The translations under genes and the position numbers were made by a program. Below are positions 38,019 to 47,175 of a DNA stretch of 51,692 bases, piece by piece (position 1 is the first letter of the stretch; the number at the start of each line of letters is the position of its first letter). The notes beneath the pieces are model-generated. The model saw only the letters and a list, made by a program, of their open reading frames with translations. It was not told where the DNA came from and searched no databases. Source of the DNA: Streptomyces sp. NTH33 (lineage in GTDB: Bacteria > Actinomycetota > Actinomycetes > Streptomycetales > Streptomycetaceae); the NCBI RefSeq assembly GCF_003236365.1, contig NZ_POTZ01000004.1:1-51692 (forward strand), written 5' to 3'.

Positions 38019-39296
38019 ATGGCGACCCGCAGGACTGTGAACACGCCGGTCAGACGCCGGGGGGTGATCGCCGCCGAACGCTCCCCGGCACCCGACATCG
38101 CGCGTGGCTTCATGCTGCTGCTCATCGCCCTGGCCCACGCGCCCATGTACGTGACGGGCAGCGACCCGGGCCCGGTCACCCACCCCCAGGGCGGTGACGC
38201 GCTCGACCGCACCATCACCTTCCTCTGCCTGGACCTCGTCGACAACCGTGCCTACCCGATGTTCGCGGCGCTCTTCGGCTACGGCATGGCGATGCTCGTC
38301 ATGCGGCAGCAGGCGGCGGGCACCTCCGCGAAGGCGGCCGGCCGGCTGCTGCGCAAGCGCGGTCTCTTCCTCGTCCTGTTCGGCTTCGTGCACTTCGTGC
38401 TGATCTTCCCCGCCGACATCCTCGCGCCCTATGGCGTCGCCGCGCTGGTGTTCGGCTGGCTGCTCACCCGCGGGGACCGGGCGCTGGGCAAGGGCATCGT
38501 GATCAGCGCGGCCGTGGGCGCGGTCACCGCCGTCCTGCTGTCGGTCGCCGTGGCCATGGAGCAGACCGAGGACGCGGCGGCCACCCGCGGCACGGTGTGG
38601 GCCGACGACTACGTGGCGGCGCTGGGCGAGCGCCTCGGACAGGTGCCGTTCGCCTCGATCCACATTCTCCTCGGCTGGCCGATCCCGGCCGCGATCCTGG
38701 TCGGCGCGTGGGCCGCCCGCAAGCGGTACCTCGACGACCCGGCCGCCCACCGGGTGCTGCTGCGCCGGGTCGCCGTGTGGGGCGGCACGGTCTCCGTGCT
38801 CGGCGGTGTGCCGCTCGCCCTGATCGGTGCGGGCAGCTGGCAGACGGGCGACCTGGCCACCGGCCTGGTGACCGGTCTGCACGTGCTCACCGGCTTCTGC
38901 GGCGGCCTCGCCTACGCGGCCCTTTTCGGGCTCCTCGTGGCCCGGCTTCGGGACCGCGGACTGGAGCCCGGCCCGGTGAGCCGGGCCCTCACCGCCGTCG
39001 GCCGCAGGTCCCTGACGAGTTATCTGCTCCAGTCCGCGCTGCTCGCGCTCGTCCTCGCCCGCGTCGCCTTCGGCCTGGGCGACCACATCCACGCCACTGG
39101 CGCCGCGGCGGTCGCGGTCGCGGTGTGGCTCACCGTGGTCGCCGTCGCCGTCGCACTCGAACGCGCCGGGCGCCAGGGGCCGCTGGACGCGCTGATGCGC
39201 CGGTTGGTCTACGGCGGCAAGCGTGCCGCGCCGGCGGCCGCGCCGACCGCGGAGCCCGTGTCACGCTCGGCGCCGGGGACGGGGGCCGTCTCGTGA
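38019..39296 (+). CDS. DUF418-type polytopic membrane protein
   Basis: 425 residues from ATG 38019, with GGAGGA upstream. About ten hydrophobic segments. N-terminal PDIARGFMLLLIALAHAP and the later RAYPMFAALFGYGMAML and RSLTSYLLQSALLALVLA are typical of the YeiB/DUF418 family, whose function is unknown. The stop overlaps the GTG of the thymidylyltransferase gene (GTGA), so it is translated as part of the sugar operon. That is unexpected, since no membrane step is needed for TDP-sugar synthesis. Export, resistance or membrane-bound acyl or sugar transfer are open options. Confidence 0.88.
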   Translation: MATRRTVNTPVRRRGVIAAERSPAPDIARGFMLLLIALAHAPMYVTGSDPGPVTHPQGGDALDRTITFLCLDLVDNRAYPMFAALFGYGMAMLVMRQQAAGTSAKAAGRLLRKRGLFLVLFGFVHFVLIFPADILAPYGVAALVFGWLLTRGDRALGKGIVISAAVGAVTAVLLSVAVAMEQTEDAAATRGTVWADDYVAALGERLGQVPFASIHILLGWPIPAAILVGAWAARKRYLDDPAAHRVLLRRVAVWGGTVSVLGGVPLALIGAGSWQTGDLATGLVTGLHVLTGFCGGLAYAALFGLLVARLRDRGLEPGPVSRALTAVGRRSLTSYLLQSALLALVLARVAFGLGDHIHATGAAAVAVAVWLTVVAVAVALERAGRQGPLDALMRRLVYGGKRAAPAAAPTAEPVSRSAPGTGAVS

Positions 39297-40360
39297 AGGC
39301 CCTCGTCCTGGCGGGCGGCACCGGCACCCGGCTGCGGCCCTTCAGCCACACCATGCCCAAGCAGCTGATCCCGGTGGCCAACAAGCCGGTGCTGGTGCAC
39401 ATCCTGGAGGACCTGCGGGCCCAGGGCGTCACCGAGGTCGGGATCGTGGTCGGGGGCTACGCGAAGGACATCGCCGCGGCCCTCGGCGACGGGAGCGCCC
39501 TCGATCTGCGGATCACCTATCTCCAGCAGGACGCGCCCCGGGGCCTGGCCCACGGGGTGGCCGTCGCACGGAAGTTCCTCGGGGACGACGACTTCGTGAT
39601 GTACCTCGGCGACAACATGCTGCCGCAGGGCATCGACGGCATCCTCGACGACTTCCGGGCCCACCGCACGCCCGCGCGGGTCGCCGTCCAGCCGGTCGGC
39701 GACCCACGCGCGTTCGGTGTGGCCGAACTCGACGCGGAGCAGCGGGTCATGCGGGTCGTGGAGAAACCGGCCCGGCCGCGCAGCGACCTGGCGCTGATCG
39801 GGGTGTACGTCTTCACCCCCCGCATCCACGACGCAGTCGCCGCAATCGGACCGAGCGCCCGCGGCGAACTGGAGATCACCGACGCGGTCCAGTGGCTGAT
39901 CGACCACGGACACGACGTCCGGGCCTCCCGCTACACGGGCTACTGGCGAGACATGGGCAGCGTCGACGACATGCTGGAGTGCAACCGCGAGATGCTGCGC
40001 ACCCTCACCCCCCGGGTGGCGGGCAAGGTCGACGACTCCAGCCGGATCGTCGGCGCCGTCCGGATCGGGACCGACAGCCGCGTGGTCAACTCGACCATCA
40101 CCGGCCCGGTCAGCATCGGCCGCGGCACCGTCGTGGAGGACAGCGTCCTCGGGCCCGACACCACCATCGGCGACGACTGCGTGGTGACCGGCTCCGAGGT
40201 GTCGTTCTCCATCGTGCTCGACGCCGCGACCGTCGACGGCGTCGAGGGGCTGCACGGTTCGGTGATCGGCCGGGCGGCCCAGGTGATGTCGTCCGGACCG
40301 GAACGGCGGCACCGGCTCATGGTCGGCGACCACGCCAGCGTGCGCCTTCAGACGACCTGA
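39293..40360 (+). CDS. Glucose-1-phosphate thymidylyltransferase, long form
   Basis: 355 residues from GTG 39293. N-terminal ALVLAGGTGTRLRPFSHTMPKQLIPVANKP (shown here as LAGGTGTRLRPF and PKQLIPVANKP) binds dTTP. The last 100 residues contain hexapeptide-like repeats (VGAVRIGTDSRVVNSTI, GPVSIGRGTVVEDSVLG), the left-handed beta-helix tail of the long StrD-like form. It makes TDP-glucose from glucose-1-phosphate, the first step of the sugar pathway. Confidence 0.95.
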   Translation: MKALVLAGGTGTRLRPFSHTMPKQLIPVANKPVLVHILEDLRAQGVTEVGIVVGGYAKDIAAALGDGSALDLRITYLQQDAPRGLAHGVAVARKFLGDDDFVMYLGDNMLPQGIDGILDDFRAHRTPARVAVQPVGDPRAFGVAELDAEQRVMRVVEKPARPRSDLALIGVYVFTPRIHDAVAAIGPSARGELEITDAVQWLIDHGHDVRASRYTGYWRDMGSVDDMLECNREMLRTLTPRVAGKVDDSSRIVGAVRIGTDSRVVNSTITGPVSIGRGTVVEDSVLGPDTTIGDDCVVTGSEVSFSIVLDAATVDGVEGLHGSVIGRAAQVMSSGPERRHRLMVGDHASVRLQTT

Positions 40361-40373
40361 TGAGGCTGACCGG

Positions 40374-41345
40374 ATGAGAATTCTCGTGACCGGCGGTGCC
40401 GGGTTCATCGGCTCGGCCTACGTCCGCGCCATGCTCCGGGGAGAGTACCCGGGCTACGAGGACGCCCACGTCACCGTCCTCGACCTGCTCACCTACGCCG
40501 GCAACCGCGGCAACCTGCCGGCCTCCCACCCCCGGATGACCTTCGTCCGAGGGGACATCTGCGACGCACCGACCCTGCTCGACCTGCTGCCGGGACACGA
40601 CGCGGTGGTGCACTTCGCCGCCGAGTCCCACGTCGACCGGTCCCTGTCCGCCCCCGCCGCGTTCGTGCGGACCAATGTGATGGGTACCCAGACGCTGCTG
40701 GAGGCGTGCCTGCACGCCGAGGTGCCACGGGTGCTCCATGTCTCCACGGACGAGGTGTACGGCTCCATCGACGACGGTTCGTGGACCGAGCAGTGGCCGA
40801 TGGATCCGAGTTCGCCCTACGCGGCGACCAAGGCCGGCAGCGATCTGATCGCGAGCGCCTACTGGCGCTCCCACGGGCTCGACGTGTCCGTGAGCCGGTG
40901 TTCCAACAACTACGGGCCGTACCAGCACCCCGAGAAGCTCATCCCGCTCTTCACCACCCGGCTGCTCGCCGGGGAGACCGTGCCGCTCTACGGGGACGGC
41001 ACCAATGTGCGCGAGTGGATCCACGTGGACGACCACTGCCGGGCGCTCCAGCTGATCCTCGCCAAAGGACGCGCCGGCGAGGTGTACCACGTCGGCGGCG
41101 GCACGCCGAGAACCAACTGGCAGGTCACCGAGCGGCTGCTCGACCTGTGCGGGGCCGGCCCCGACCGCGTCCGCCCGGTCGCCGACCGCAAGGCCCACGA
41201 CCGGCGTTACTCGCTGGACGGGACCAAGCTCCGCGAGGAGCTGGGCTTCGAGCCCGTCGTGCCCTTCGAGCAGGGCCTCGCCGAGACGGTGTCCTGGTAC
41301 CGGGACCACCCCGGCTGGTGGGACTCGGAGGACCGCCGTCGGTGA
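40374..41345 (+). CDS. dTDP-glucose 4,6-dehydratase
   Basis: 323 residues from ATG. NAD site TGGAGFIGSAYVR, catalytic STDEVYGSI (Thr-Asp-Glu) and YAATKAGSD (YxxxK), SRCSNNYGPYQHPEKLIPLF. It converts TDP-glucose to TDP-4-keto-6-deoxyglucose, the branch point for the operon. Last gene of the sugar operon; a 469-base spacer follows. Confidence 0.96.
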   Translation: MRILVTGGAGFIGSAYVRAMLRGEYPGYEDAHVTVLDLLTYAGNRGNLPASHPRMTFVRGDICDAPTLLDLLPGHDAVVHFAAESHVDRSLSAPAAFVRTNVMGTQTLLEACLHAEVPRVLHVSTDEVYGSIDDGSWTEQWPMDPSSPYAATKAGSDLIASAYWRSHGLDVSVSRCSNNYGPYQHPEKLIPLFTTRLLAGETVPLYGDGTNVREWIHVDDHCRALQLILAKGRAGEVYHVGGGTPRTNWQVTERLLDLCGAGPDRVRPVADRKAHDRRYSLDGTKLREELGFEPVVPFEQGLAETVSWYRDHPGWWDSEDRRR

Positions 41346-41814
41346 CGGGAGAGCAACACGGGAGATGCCGCCGTTTGAACGCCAGTCCACAATCATAGGG
41401 ACGGCGGAAATCGTCTCGGGCGAAAGGAATGACGTGCCGGACGGAGAGAATGCGCCAGCACCTACCGTGGCCGAGCCATTCCTCCGTGCTTCCGGTTCGT
41501 CGTGACCCCGGACACTTCCCGCCTTTGCGCTGCCCTTCGGCAGCGTGAATTCCGGACACCGTCTTCGCTTCATCGCCGCCCCCGCGCGCGGTGCGGCGGG
41601 TCCGTCATGTCCTTCCTGGTCAGAGCCGGACGAGTCGGTGCAGCGCACCTGCGCTGCCGCCCGCTCGCGGTCCATGGCCTGTGAAGCAGTCTCTGAACTG
41701 AAATCCAGAGATAGTCCAGAAGACCTTTATGGGCCACACGTCAGGCTCTGAGGAATGCCGGTGCGAGCTCCGCGCAAAGCGGGCACGTCTGTCGAAGCAA
41801 GGGGAGGAAGTTTC
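41346..41814. promoter_or_regulatory. Intergenic region upstream of halogenase 1
   Basis: 469 bases without a supported gene. It contains the perfect hairpin GCAGCGCA-CC-TGCGCTGC (41640-41657) and the inverted repeat TCTCTG...CAGAGA (41690-41711). It ends with GGGGAGGAAG before the halogenase ATG. It should hold the promoter of the halogenase-antiporter-LAL unit and perhaps a leader. Confidence 0.5.
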
Positions 41815-43086
41815 ATGTCGTCGTCTCTTCACGGAGTACCTGACGAATACGACGTCATCGTCATCGGTGGTGGGCCGGCAGGCTCGACCACCGCGGGACT
41901 TCTCGCGAAGCGCGGACACCGGGTCCTCGTGCTCGAACGCGAGCGGTTCCCCCGGTACCACATCGGTGAATCCCTCATCCCGGCCTTCATGCGTCCCATG
42001 GATGAGCTGGGCATCACCGAACGCATGGACGCCCGCGGCTTCGAGCGCAAGTACGGCGGCACGCTCGTCTGGGGCAACGCCCAGGTGCCGTGGAACTTCT
42101 CGTTCGTCGAGGGCGGCAGCCACGAGTACGCCTACCACACCCGGCGGGCCGACATGGACTCGCTGATCCTCGACCGCGCCCGTGAGCTGGGCGCGTTCAT
42201 CATCGAGGAAGCCACCGTCAAGGAGCCCATCGAGACCGACGGCCGCGTCACCGGCGTGCGCTACACACTGCGCGGCACCGACGGCTCCCACGAAGCCCGC
42301 GCCAAGCTGGTCATCGACGCCTCGGGCCAGGCGCGTCTGCTCAGCCGCCGCTACGCCGACATCACCTGGCACGAGGAGCTCCGCAACGTCGCCGTCTGGA
42401 CGTACTTCGACAACTGCGAGCGTCTCGGCGGCGACGAGTACACCAACATCCTCATCGAGGGTCTGGACGAGGGCTGGTTCTGGGCCATCCCGATCGACAA
42501 GGGCACGGTCAGCGTCGGCTACGTGACCCGCTCCGAGGACGCCAGCAAGGACGGCAAGTCCCTGGAGGACCTCTTCAAGGGCGAGGTGGAGAAGTCCACC
42601 AAGCTGAAGAAGATGCTGGCGGGCGCCAACCAGTCGGCCGGCTGGCGCACGGCCCGCGACTGGTCGTACACGAGCCAGAGCTTCAACGGCAACGGCTGGG
42701 TGTGCGTGGGCGACTCCGCCGCGTTCGTCGACCCGCTGTTCTCCACCGGTGTCGCGCTGGCCACGCTCGCCGGCAGCACCCTGGCGAGGATCGTCGACCA
42801 GATCATCCAGCACCCGGAGATCGAGGAGCAGGCGCTCAAGCGGTACGTCACCGCGTACCGGGCCTTCTTCGACGAGATCCGTGACTTCGTCGAGCGGTTC
42901 TACGACCGCACGAAGTACAAGGAGTTCTACCACAGCCTCGCCACGGAGATGGTCGACCCCGACCGCGAGCGCACGCCCTCCTCGAACTTCGTGCGGCTGA
43001 TCTCGGGGCTGAGCGGCAAGCACCCGATGCTCACCCTGCAGATCGACGACCTGATCGAGCAGAGCGCCGAGGCCGCGGAGAGCTGA
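41815..43086 (+). CDS. FADH2-dependent halogenase (carrier-protein/phenol type)
   Basis: 423 residues from ATG 41815, with GGGGAGGAAG upstream. FAD site VIVIGGGPAGSTTAGLL; halogenase motif WxWxIP as WFWAIP (about residues 221-226); VCVGDSAAFVDPLFSTGVALA near residue 300. Start region RFPRYHIGESLIP is characteristic of variant-B halogenases (PltA, CndH, HrmQ and others), which act on carrier-bound pyrroles or phenols. A flavin reductase partner is not encoded in the window and may be supplied by the host. The substrate could be an aromatic or enolic position of the assembly-line intermediate. Confidence 0.92.
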   Translation: MSSSLHGVPDEYDVIVIGGGPAGSTTAGLLAKRGHRVLVLERERFPRYHIGESLIPAFMRPMDELGITERMDARGFERKYGGTLVWGNAQVPWNFSFVEGGSHEYAYHTRRADMDSLILDRARELGAFIIEEATVKEPIETDGRVTGVRYTLRGTDGSHEARAKLVIDASGQARLLSRRYADITWHEELRNVAVWTYFDNCERLGGDEYTNILIEGLDEGWFWAIPIDKGTVSVGYVTRSEDASKDGKSLEDLFKGEVEKSTKLKKMLAGANQSAGWRTARDWSYTSQSFNGNGWVCVGDSAAFVDPLFSTGVALATLAGSTLARIVDQIIQHPEIEEQALKRYVTAYRAFFDEIRDFVERFYDRTKYKEFYHSLATEMVDPDRERTPSSNFVRLISGLSGKHPMLTLQIDDLIEQSAEAAES

Positions 43087-43128
43087 CCACTCTCCCCACG
43101 AGACAAGGACGGGCAGGATGCCGCTGTC

Positions 43129-44388
43129 ATGAGCAGTCATCAGGTCACGTTGCTCTTCATCGATCTCGGGCTGATCCTCTTCCTCGCGAGAGCTCTCGGG
43201 CATCTCGCCGCTCGGGTGAACCAGCCGGCCGTGGTGGGCGAGATCGTCGCGGGCATCCTGCTGGGGCCGACCCTGTTCAACGGGGCGATATCGGATCTGT
43301 TGTTTCCGGCGGACATCCGCCCGCTGCTCACGGGCATGGCGGATGTCGGCGTGGCACTGTTCATGTTCACGGTCGGCATGGAGTTGGAGCGTGCCACGCT
43401 GCGCGGCAGGAGCCGGGTGACCGGCGGCGCGGTCACCGGCTCCACGGTTGTTCCCTTTCTGCTCGGCATCGGGCTCGCGTTCTACCTGATGCGCACCCAT
43501 GAGGTGTCGAACACCGCCGCGTTCGTGGTGTTCGTCGGCCTCTCCGTCTCGGTGACGGCCTTCCCCGTGCTCGCGAGGATCCTCACCGAACGGGCGCTCA
43601 GCAGGACGACGATCGGCGGCATCGCCCTGGCCACGGCCGCCTCCGCGGACGTCGTCGCCTGGACCGCCCTCGCGGCGGTCCAGGCGACGGTCGGCGGCGG
43701 CGGCGACCACTGGCGCGTGGCACTCGCCGTGCCCTACGTCCTCGTCACCATGCTCGTGGTGCGGCCGCTGCTGCGCCGCATCTTCGTCAGGAACGGGCAG
43801 GCGGTGCCCTTCGCGCCCTGGCACCTCGCCCTGGTTTTCATCGGCGTGCTGCTCTCCGCGGCGGCCACCGAGGTGATGGGGATGCACTTCATCTTCGGTG
43901 CCTTCCTGTTCGGCACGATCATGCCGAGGGAGAAGACCCTCCTGCTGCGGAACGAGATCGAGGACCGCATGGGGGAGGTCACCTCCCTGCTGCTGCCGGT
44001 CTACTTCGTGGTGGCCGGACTGAAGGTCGACCTCGGCTCCATGAAGGCCTCCGACTTCACCGAGCTGGGATTGATCCTGCTCGTCGCCGTGGTCGGCAAG
44101 TTCGGCGGCACCTACGCCGGCGCCCGTACCCAGGGCCTGCCGTCGCGGCCGGCGGCGGCGCTCGGCGTCCTGATGAACACCCGCGGACTCACCGAACTGG
44201 TCATCCTCGGCGTCGGCCTGCAACTCGGCCTGCTCGACGCCGATCTGTACTCGCTGATGGTCGTCATGGCGGTCGTCACCACGGCCATGACCGGTCCGCT
44301 GCTCTCCCGCGTCTACCGCAAGCCGGTCGAGGTCCCCACCCCGGAGGGCGCGGCGGAGCCGGAACGCGTGACCTCGTCGGCTGGATAG
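43129..44388 (+). CDS. CPA2-family cation/proton antiporter
   Basis: 419 residues from ATG. About twelve hydrophobic segments; NQPAVVGEIVAGILLGPTLF near the start and FIFGAFLFGTIMP, VYFVVAGLKVDLG and MNTRGLTELVILGVGLQLG later are standard CPA2 (KefB/NapA-like) signatures. Genes of this type occur in several antibiotic clusters, where a role in product export or ion balance has been suggested. It sits 42 bases after halogenase 1 and 14 bases before the LAL regulator, so all three are probably cotranscribed. Confidence 0.93.
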   Translation: MSSHQVTLLFIDLGLILFLARALGHLAARVNQPAVVGEIVAGILLGPTLFNGAISDLLFPADIRPLLTGMADVGVALFMFTVGMELERATLRGRSRVTGGAVTGSTVVPFLLGIGLAFYLMRTHEVSNTAAFVVFVGLSVSVTAFPVLARILTERALSRTTIGGIALATAASADVVAWTALAAVQATVGGGGDHWRVALAVPYVLVTMLVVRPLLRRIFVRNGQAVPFAPWHLALVFIGVLLSAAATEVMGMHFIFGAFLFGTIMPREKTLLLRNEIEDRMGEVTSLLLPVYFVVAGLKVDLGSMKASDFTELGLILLVAVVGKFGGTYAGARTQGLPSRPAAALGVLMNTRGLTELVILGVGLQLGLLDADLYSLMVVMAVVTTAMTGPLLSRVYRKPVEVPTPEGAAEPERVTSSAG

Positions 44389-44402
44389 GAGGAGAGCAAC
44401 AT

Positions 44403-47144
44403 ATGCGGTTGATAGGTCTGGACCGCGAGCTGTCCGAGCTGACCGGTCTCCTCCAGGCCTGCGCACGCGGCGACGGCGGCGGCGTGGCGATGATCGGCGG
44501 CGCCATGGGCTGCGGGAAGACGGAGCTCCTGACGGCGGTGAAGGGCGCGGCGCGGGACAACGGCTTCGTGGTCCTGGACGCCGTGGGCTCGTGGCCCGAG
44601 CGGCTGTCGCCGGGCAGCGTCCTCCAGCAGCTGCTGCGCTCGTCCGGAGCCCCCGGCACGGCCGTGGCCCTCCTCGACAGACTCCGCGGCACCTGCGACG
44701 ACGTCGCCGGCACCGCCGGCGACACCCCGCTCATCCTCGACGCCGACACCACCGACGTGCTGCACGAACTCTGCACCGAGGTGGTCCGCTCCGCCGAGGA
44801 CGTGCCCGTGCTGCTGTGCGTCGACGACGTGCAGTTCACCGACTACCTGACGCTGCACTGGCTGTTCCATCTGATCCGGCAGCTGCGCGGAGCCCGGGTG
44901 GTGCTGGCGCTCACCGAGTGCCCGCTGTCCCGCCCGGCGCACCCGCAGCTGCACGCCGAGCTGCTGCGCCAGCCCCGCTACCGCAGCGTGAACCCCGGCC
45001 CGCTCTCGCTGACCGAGACTACCGCGCTGCTGACACTCCACCGGGGCGCACCGCCGGACCCCGTCTTCGCGGAACGCTGCCACCGGGTCAGCGGCGGCAA
45101 CCCGCTCCTGGTCAGGGCGCTGCTGGAGGACTCCCGGCAGGCGTCCGACCCGGGCACCGTCGTCGTCGGCGACACCTACGGCGACACGCTGCTCAGCTGT
45201 CTGCACCGGGGCCGCCCCGCACTGCTGCGGCTCGCCCGGGCACTCGCCGTGCTCGACGGGGACATCCACGCCCCGGCCCTCCTCGCCCGCCTCACCGGCC
45301 AGGAGCCGAGCACCGTGGTCCGCGGCACCCGGGAACTGGCCGCCGCCGGCTTCCTGGACGGGATGCGCCTGCGGCACCCCGTGGCCGCCCAGGCGGTGCT
45401 CGAAGGGCTGAGCGCCGCCGAGCGCGCCGCGCTCCACCGGCACGCCGCCCTGATGTGCTACGAGGAAGGCATCGCCGCCACCCGTACCGCCCGTCACCTG
45501 CGCAACTGCGACGACGACGGCTCGCTCACCTGGGCCGTGCCGGTCCTGCGCGACGCCGCCGAACGGCATCTCAACGGCAACCGCGTCGCCGAGGCCCACT
45601 CGTGCCTGGAAGCCGCCCTGCGTCTCGGCACCGACGACGGCGAACGGGTCGGCCTGCGTGCCTTGCTGGCATCGACCGCCTGGATGCTCAACCCGTCCAT
45701 CAGCACGCCCCACCTCGGCGTGCTGGCCATCGCCCTGCGCGACGGCCGGCTGCCCGCCCGGCACACCCTGATGCTCGCCAAGTACCTGCTGTGGCACGGC
45801 AGGTTCGACGAGGCGGTGGGCGCCGTGGCGCAGTTGGACGACACCGACGAGCGCCGGGACCCGGGCTACGCGGCCGAGGTGCGCGCCACCTGGAAGCTGC
45901 TCTCCGTCACCTACCCGGTCGTGCAGCCCCCGCCGCCGCTCGGCGGCACGGCCACGGGCGATCCGCGCCTGCTGGGCGTCACCGCGCTGGCGCAGGTGCT
46001 GGCGCACGGGCCGGACGACTCCGCGGTCGCCGACGCCGAGAGCGCCCTGCGCGCCATGCGGCTCGGCAAGCACACCCAGGAATGGCTGATGTGCGCGGTG
46101 GCCGCCCTGTCGTTCGCCGACCGGCCGGAGGCCGCCGCCCGCTGGTGCGACCACTGGCTGGAGGAGGCGCGGGCCCGCAAGGTGCCGCTGTGGGCCGCCG
46201 AGTTCGCTTCGCTGCGGGCGGGCATCGCGCTGCGGCAGGGCGACCTGTCGCACGCCCGGCTGCTGTCCGAAGCGGCCCTCGCCCAGGTCCCCGCGGACAG
46301 TTGGGGCGTGTGCATCGGAGGCCCGCTGGCCAACCTGATCCAGGCGGCGACCGCCTTCGGGGACTTCGGCGCCGCCGCGGAGTACGTGGCCCAGCCGGTG
46401 CCCGAGGGCATGTTCTCCAGCCGCTTCGGGCTCTACTACCTCCACGCCAGGGGCTGTTACCACCTGGAGACGGGCCGTCCGTACGCCGCGCTCGACGACT
46501 TCAGCCGCTGCGGCGAGCTGATGACGGAGTGGGGCCTGGACCAGCCGACGCTCGTACCGTGGCGCAGCAGCGCCGCGCGCGCCCATCTCGCCCTGTCCGA
46601 CCTGCGGTCCGCCCGTGACCTCGCCCACCAGCAGCTCGCGCTCGCAGGCGAGCGCCCGTCCCGGGCCCGCGGCATCTCCCTGCGGGCCTGCGCGGCGGTC
46701 GTTGAGAAGGGCCGGCGGGGACGGCTGCTGGAGGAGGCGGTCGAGATCTTCCGTGCCTGCGGCGACCGCTTCCAGCTCGCGGGCGCGCTGGGCGAACTCG
46801 CGGACGAGTACACCGTGTCCGGCCAGTCCCCCCGGGGGCTCGCCGCGCTCAAGGAGTCGGAGCGCCTGCGGCGTGAGTGCGGGGCCGGCAGGCCCGCCCC
46901 GGTGGTCCACGGCACGGTGGGGGTCACCGAGCCGGACAGCGCGGCGTTCGCCCTGCTCAGCTGGGCGGAACGTCGGGTCGTGGCGCTCGCCGCGCACGGC
47001 AGGACCAACCGGGAGATCGCGGAGGCCCTGACCGTCACCGTGAGCACGGTGGAGCAGCACCTCACGAAAGCCTTCCGGAAGCTCGGCATCCGGACTCGGA
47101 AGGAACTGCCGAGAACCTACTTCCTGGAAGCGGCAGCGAGATGA
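44403..47144 (+). CDS. LAL-type LuxR-family transcriptional activator
   Basis: 913 residues from ATG, with TAGGAGGAG upstream. Walker A GGAMGCGKTE (about residue 33-42), Walker B VLLCVDDVQ, a long helical middle region, and a C-terminal LuxR HTH (about 850-905) with ERRVVALAAHGRTNREIAEALTVTVSTVEQHL (core NREIAEALTVTVSTVEQHL). This is the large ATP-binding pathway activator class, such as PikD. It is the most likely positive regulator of the cluster. No TTA codon noticed. Confidence 0.94.
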   Translation: MRLIGLDRELSELTGLLQACARGDGGGVAMIGGAMGCGKTELLTAVKGAARDNGFVVLDAVGSWPERLSPGSVLQQLLRSSGAPGTAVALLDRLRGTCDDVAGTAGDTPLILDADTTDVLHELCTEVVRSAEDVPVLLCVDDVQFTDYLTLHWLFHLIRQLRGARVVLALTECPLSRPAHPQLHAELLRQPRYRSVNPGPLSLTETTALLTLHRGAPPDPVFAERCHRVSGGNPLLVRALLEDSRQASDPGTVVVGDTYGDTLLSCLHRGRPALLRLARALAVLDGDIHAPALLARLTGQEPSTVVRGTRELAAAGFLDGMRLRHPVAAQAVLEGLSAAERAALHRHAALMCYEEGIAATRTARHLRNCDDDGSLTWAVPVLRDAAERHLNGNRVAEAHSCLEAALRLGTDDGERVGLRALLASTAWMLNPSISTPHLGVLAIALRDGRLPARHTLMLAKYLLWHGRFDEAVGAVAQLDDTDERRDPGYAAEVRATWKLLSVTYPVVQPPPPLGGTATGDPRLLGVTALAQVLAHGPDDSAVADAESALRAMRLGKHTQEWLMCAVAALSFADRPEAAARWCDHWLEEARARKVPLWAAEFASLRAGIALRQGDLSHARLLSEAALAQVPADSWGVCIGGPLANLIQAATAFGDFGAAAEYVAQPVPEGMFSSRFGLYYLHARGCYHLETGRPYAALDDFSRCGELMTEWGLDQPTLVPWRSSAARAHLALSDLRSARDLAHQQLALAGERPSRARGISLRACAAVVEKGRRGRLLEEAVEIFRACGDRFQLAGALGELADEYTVSGQSPRGLAALKESERLRRECGAGRPAPVVHGTVGVTEPDSAAFALLSWAERRVVALAAHGRTNREIAEALTVTVSTVEQHLTKAFRKLGIRTRKELPRTYFLEAAAR

Positions 47145-47175
47145 GCAGGCACCTTTTCCTATCGACGAGAGACAG

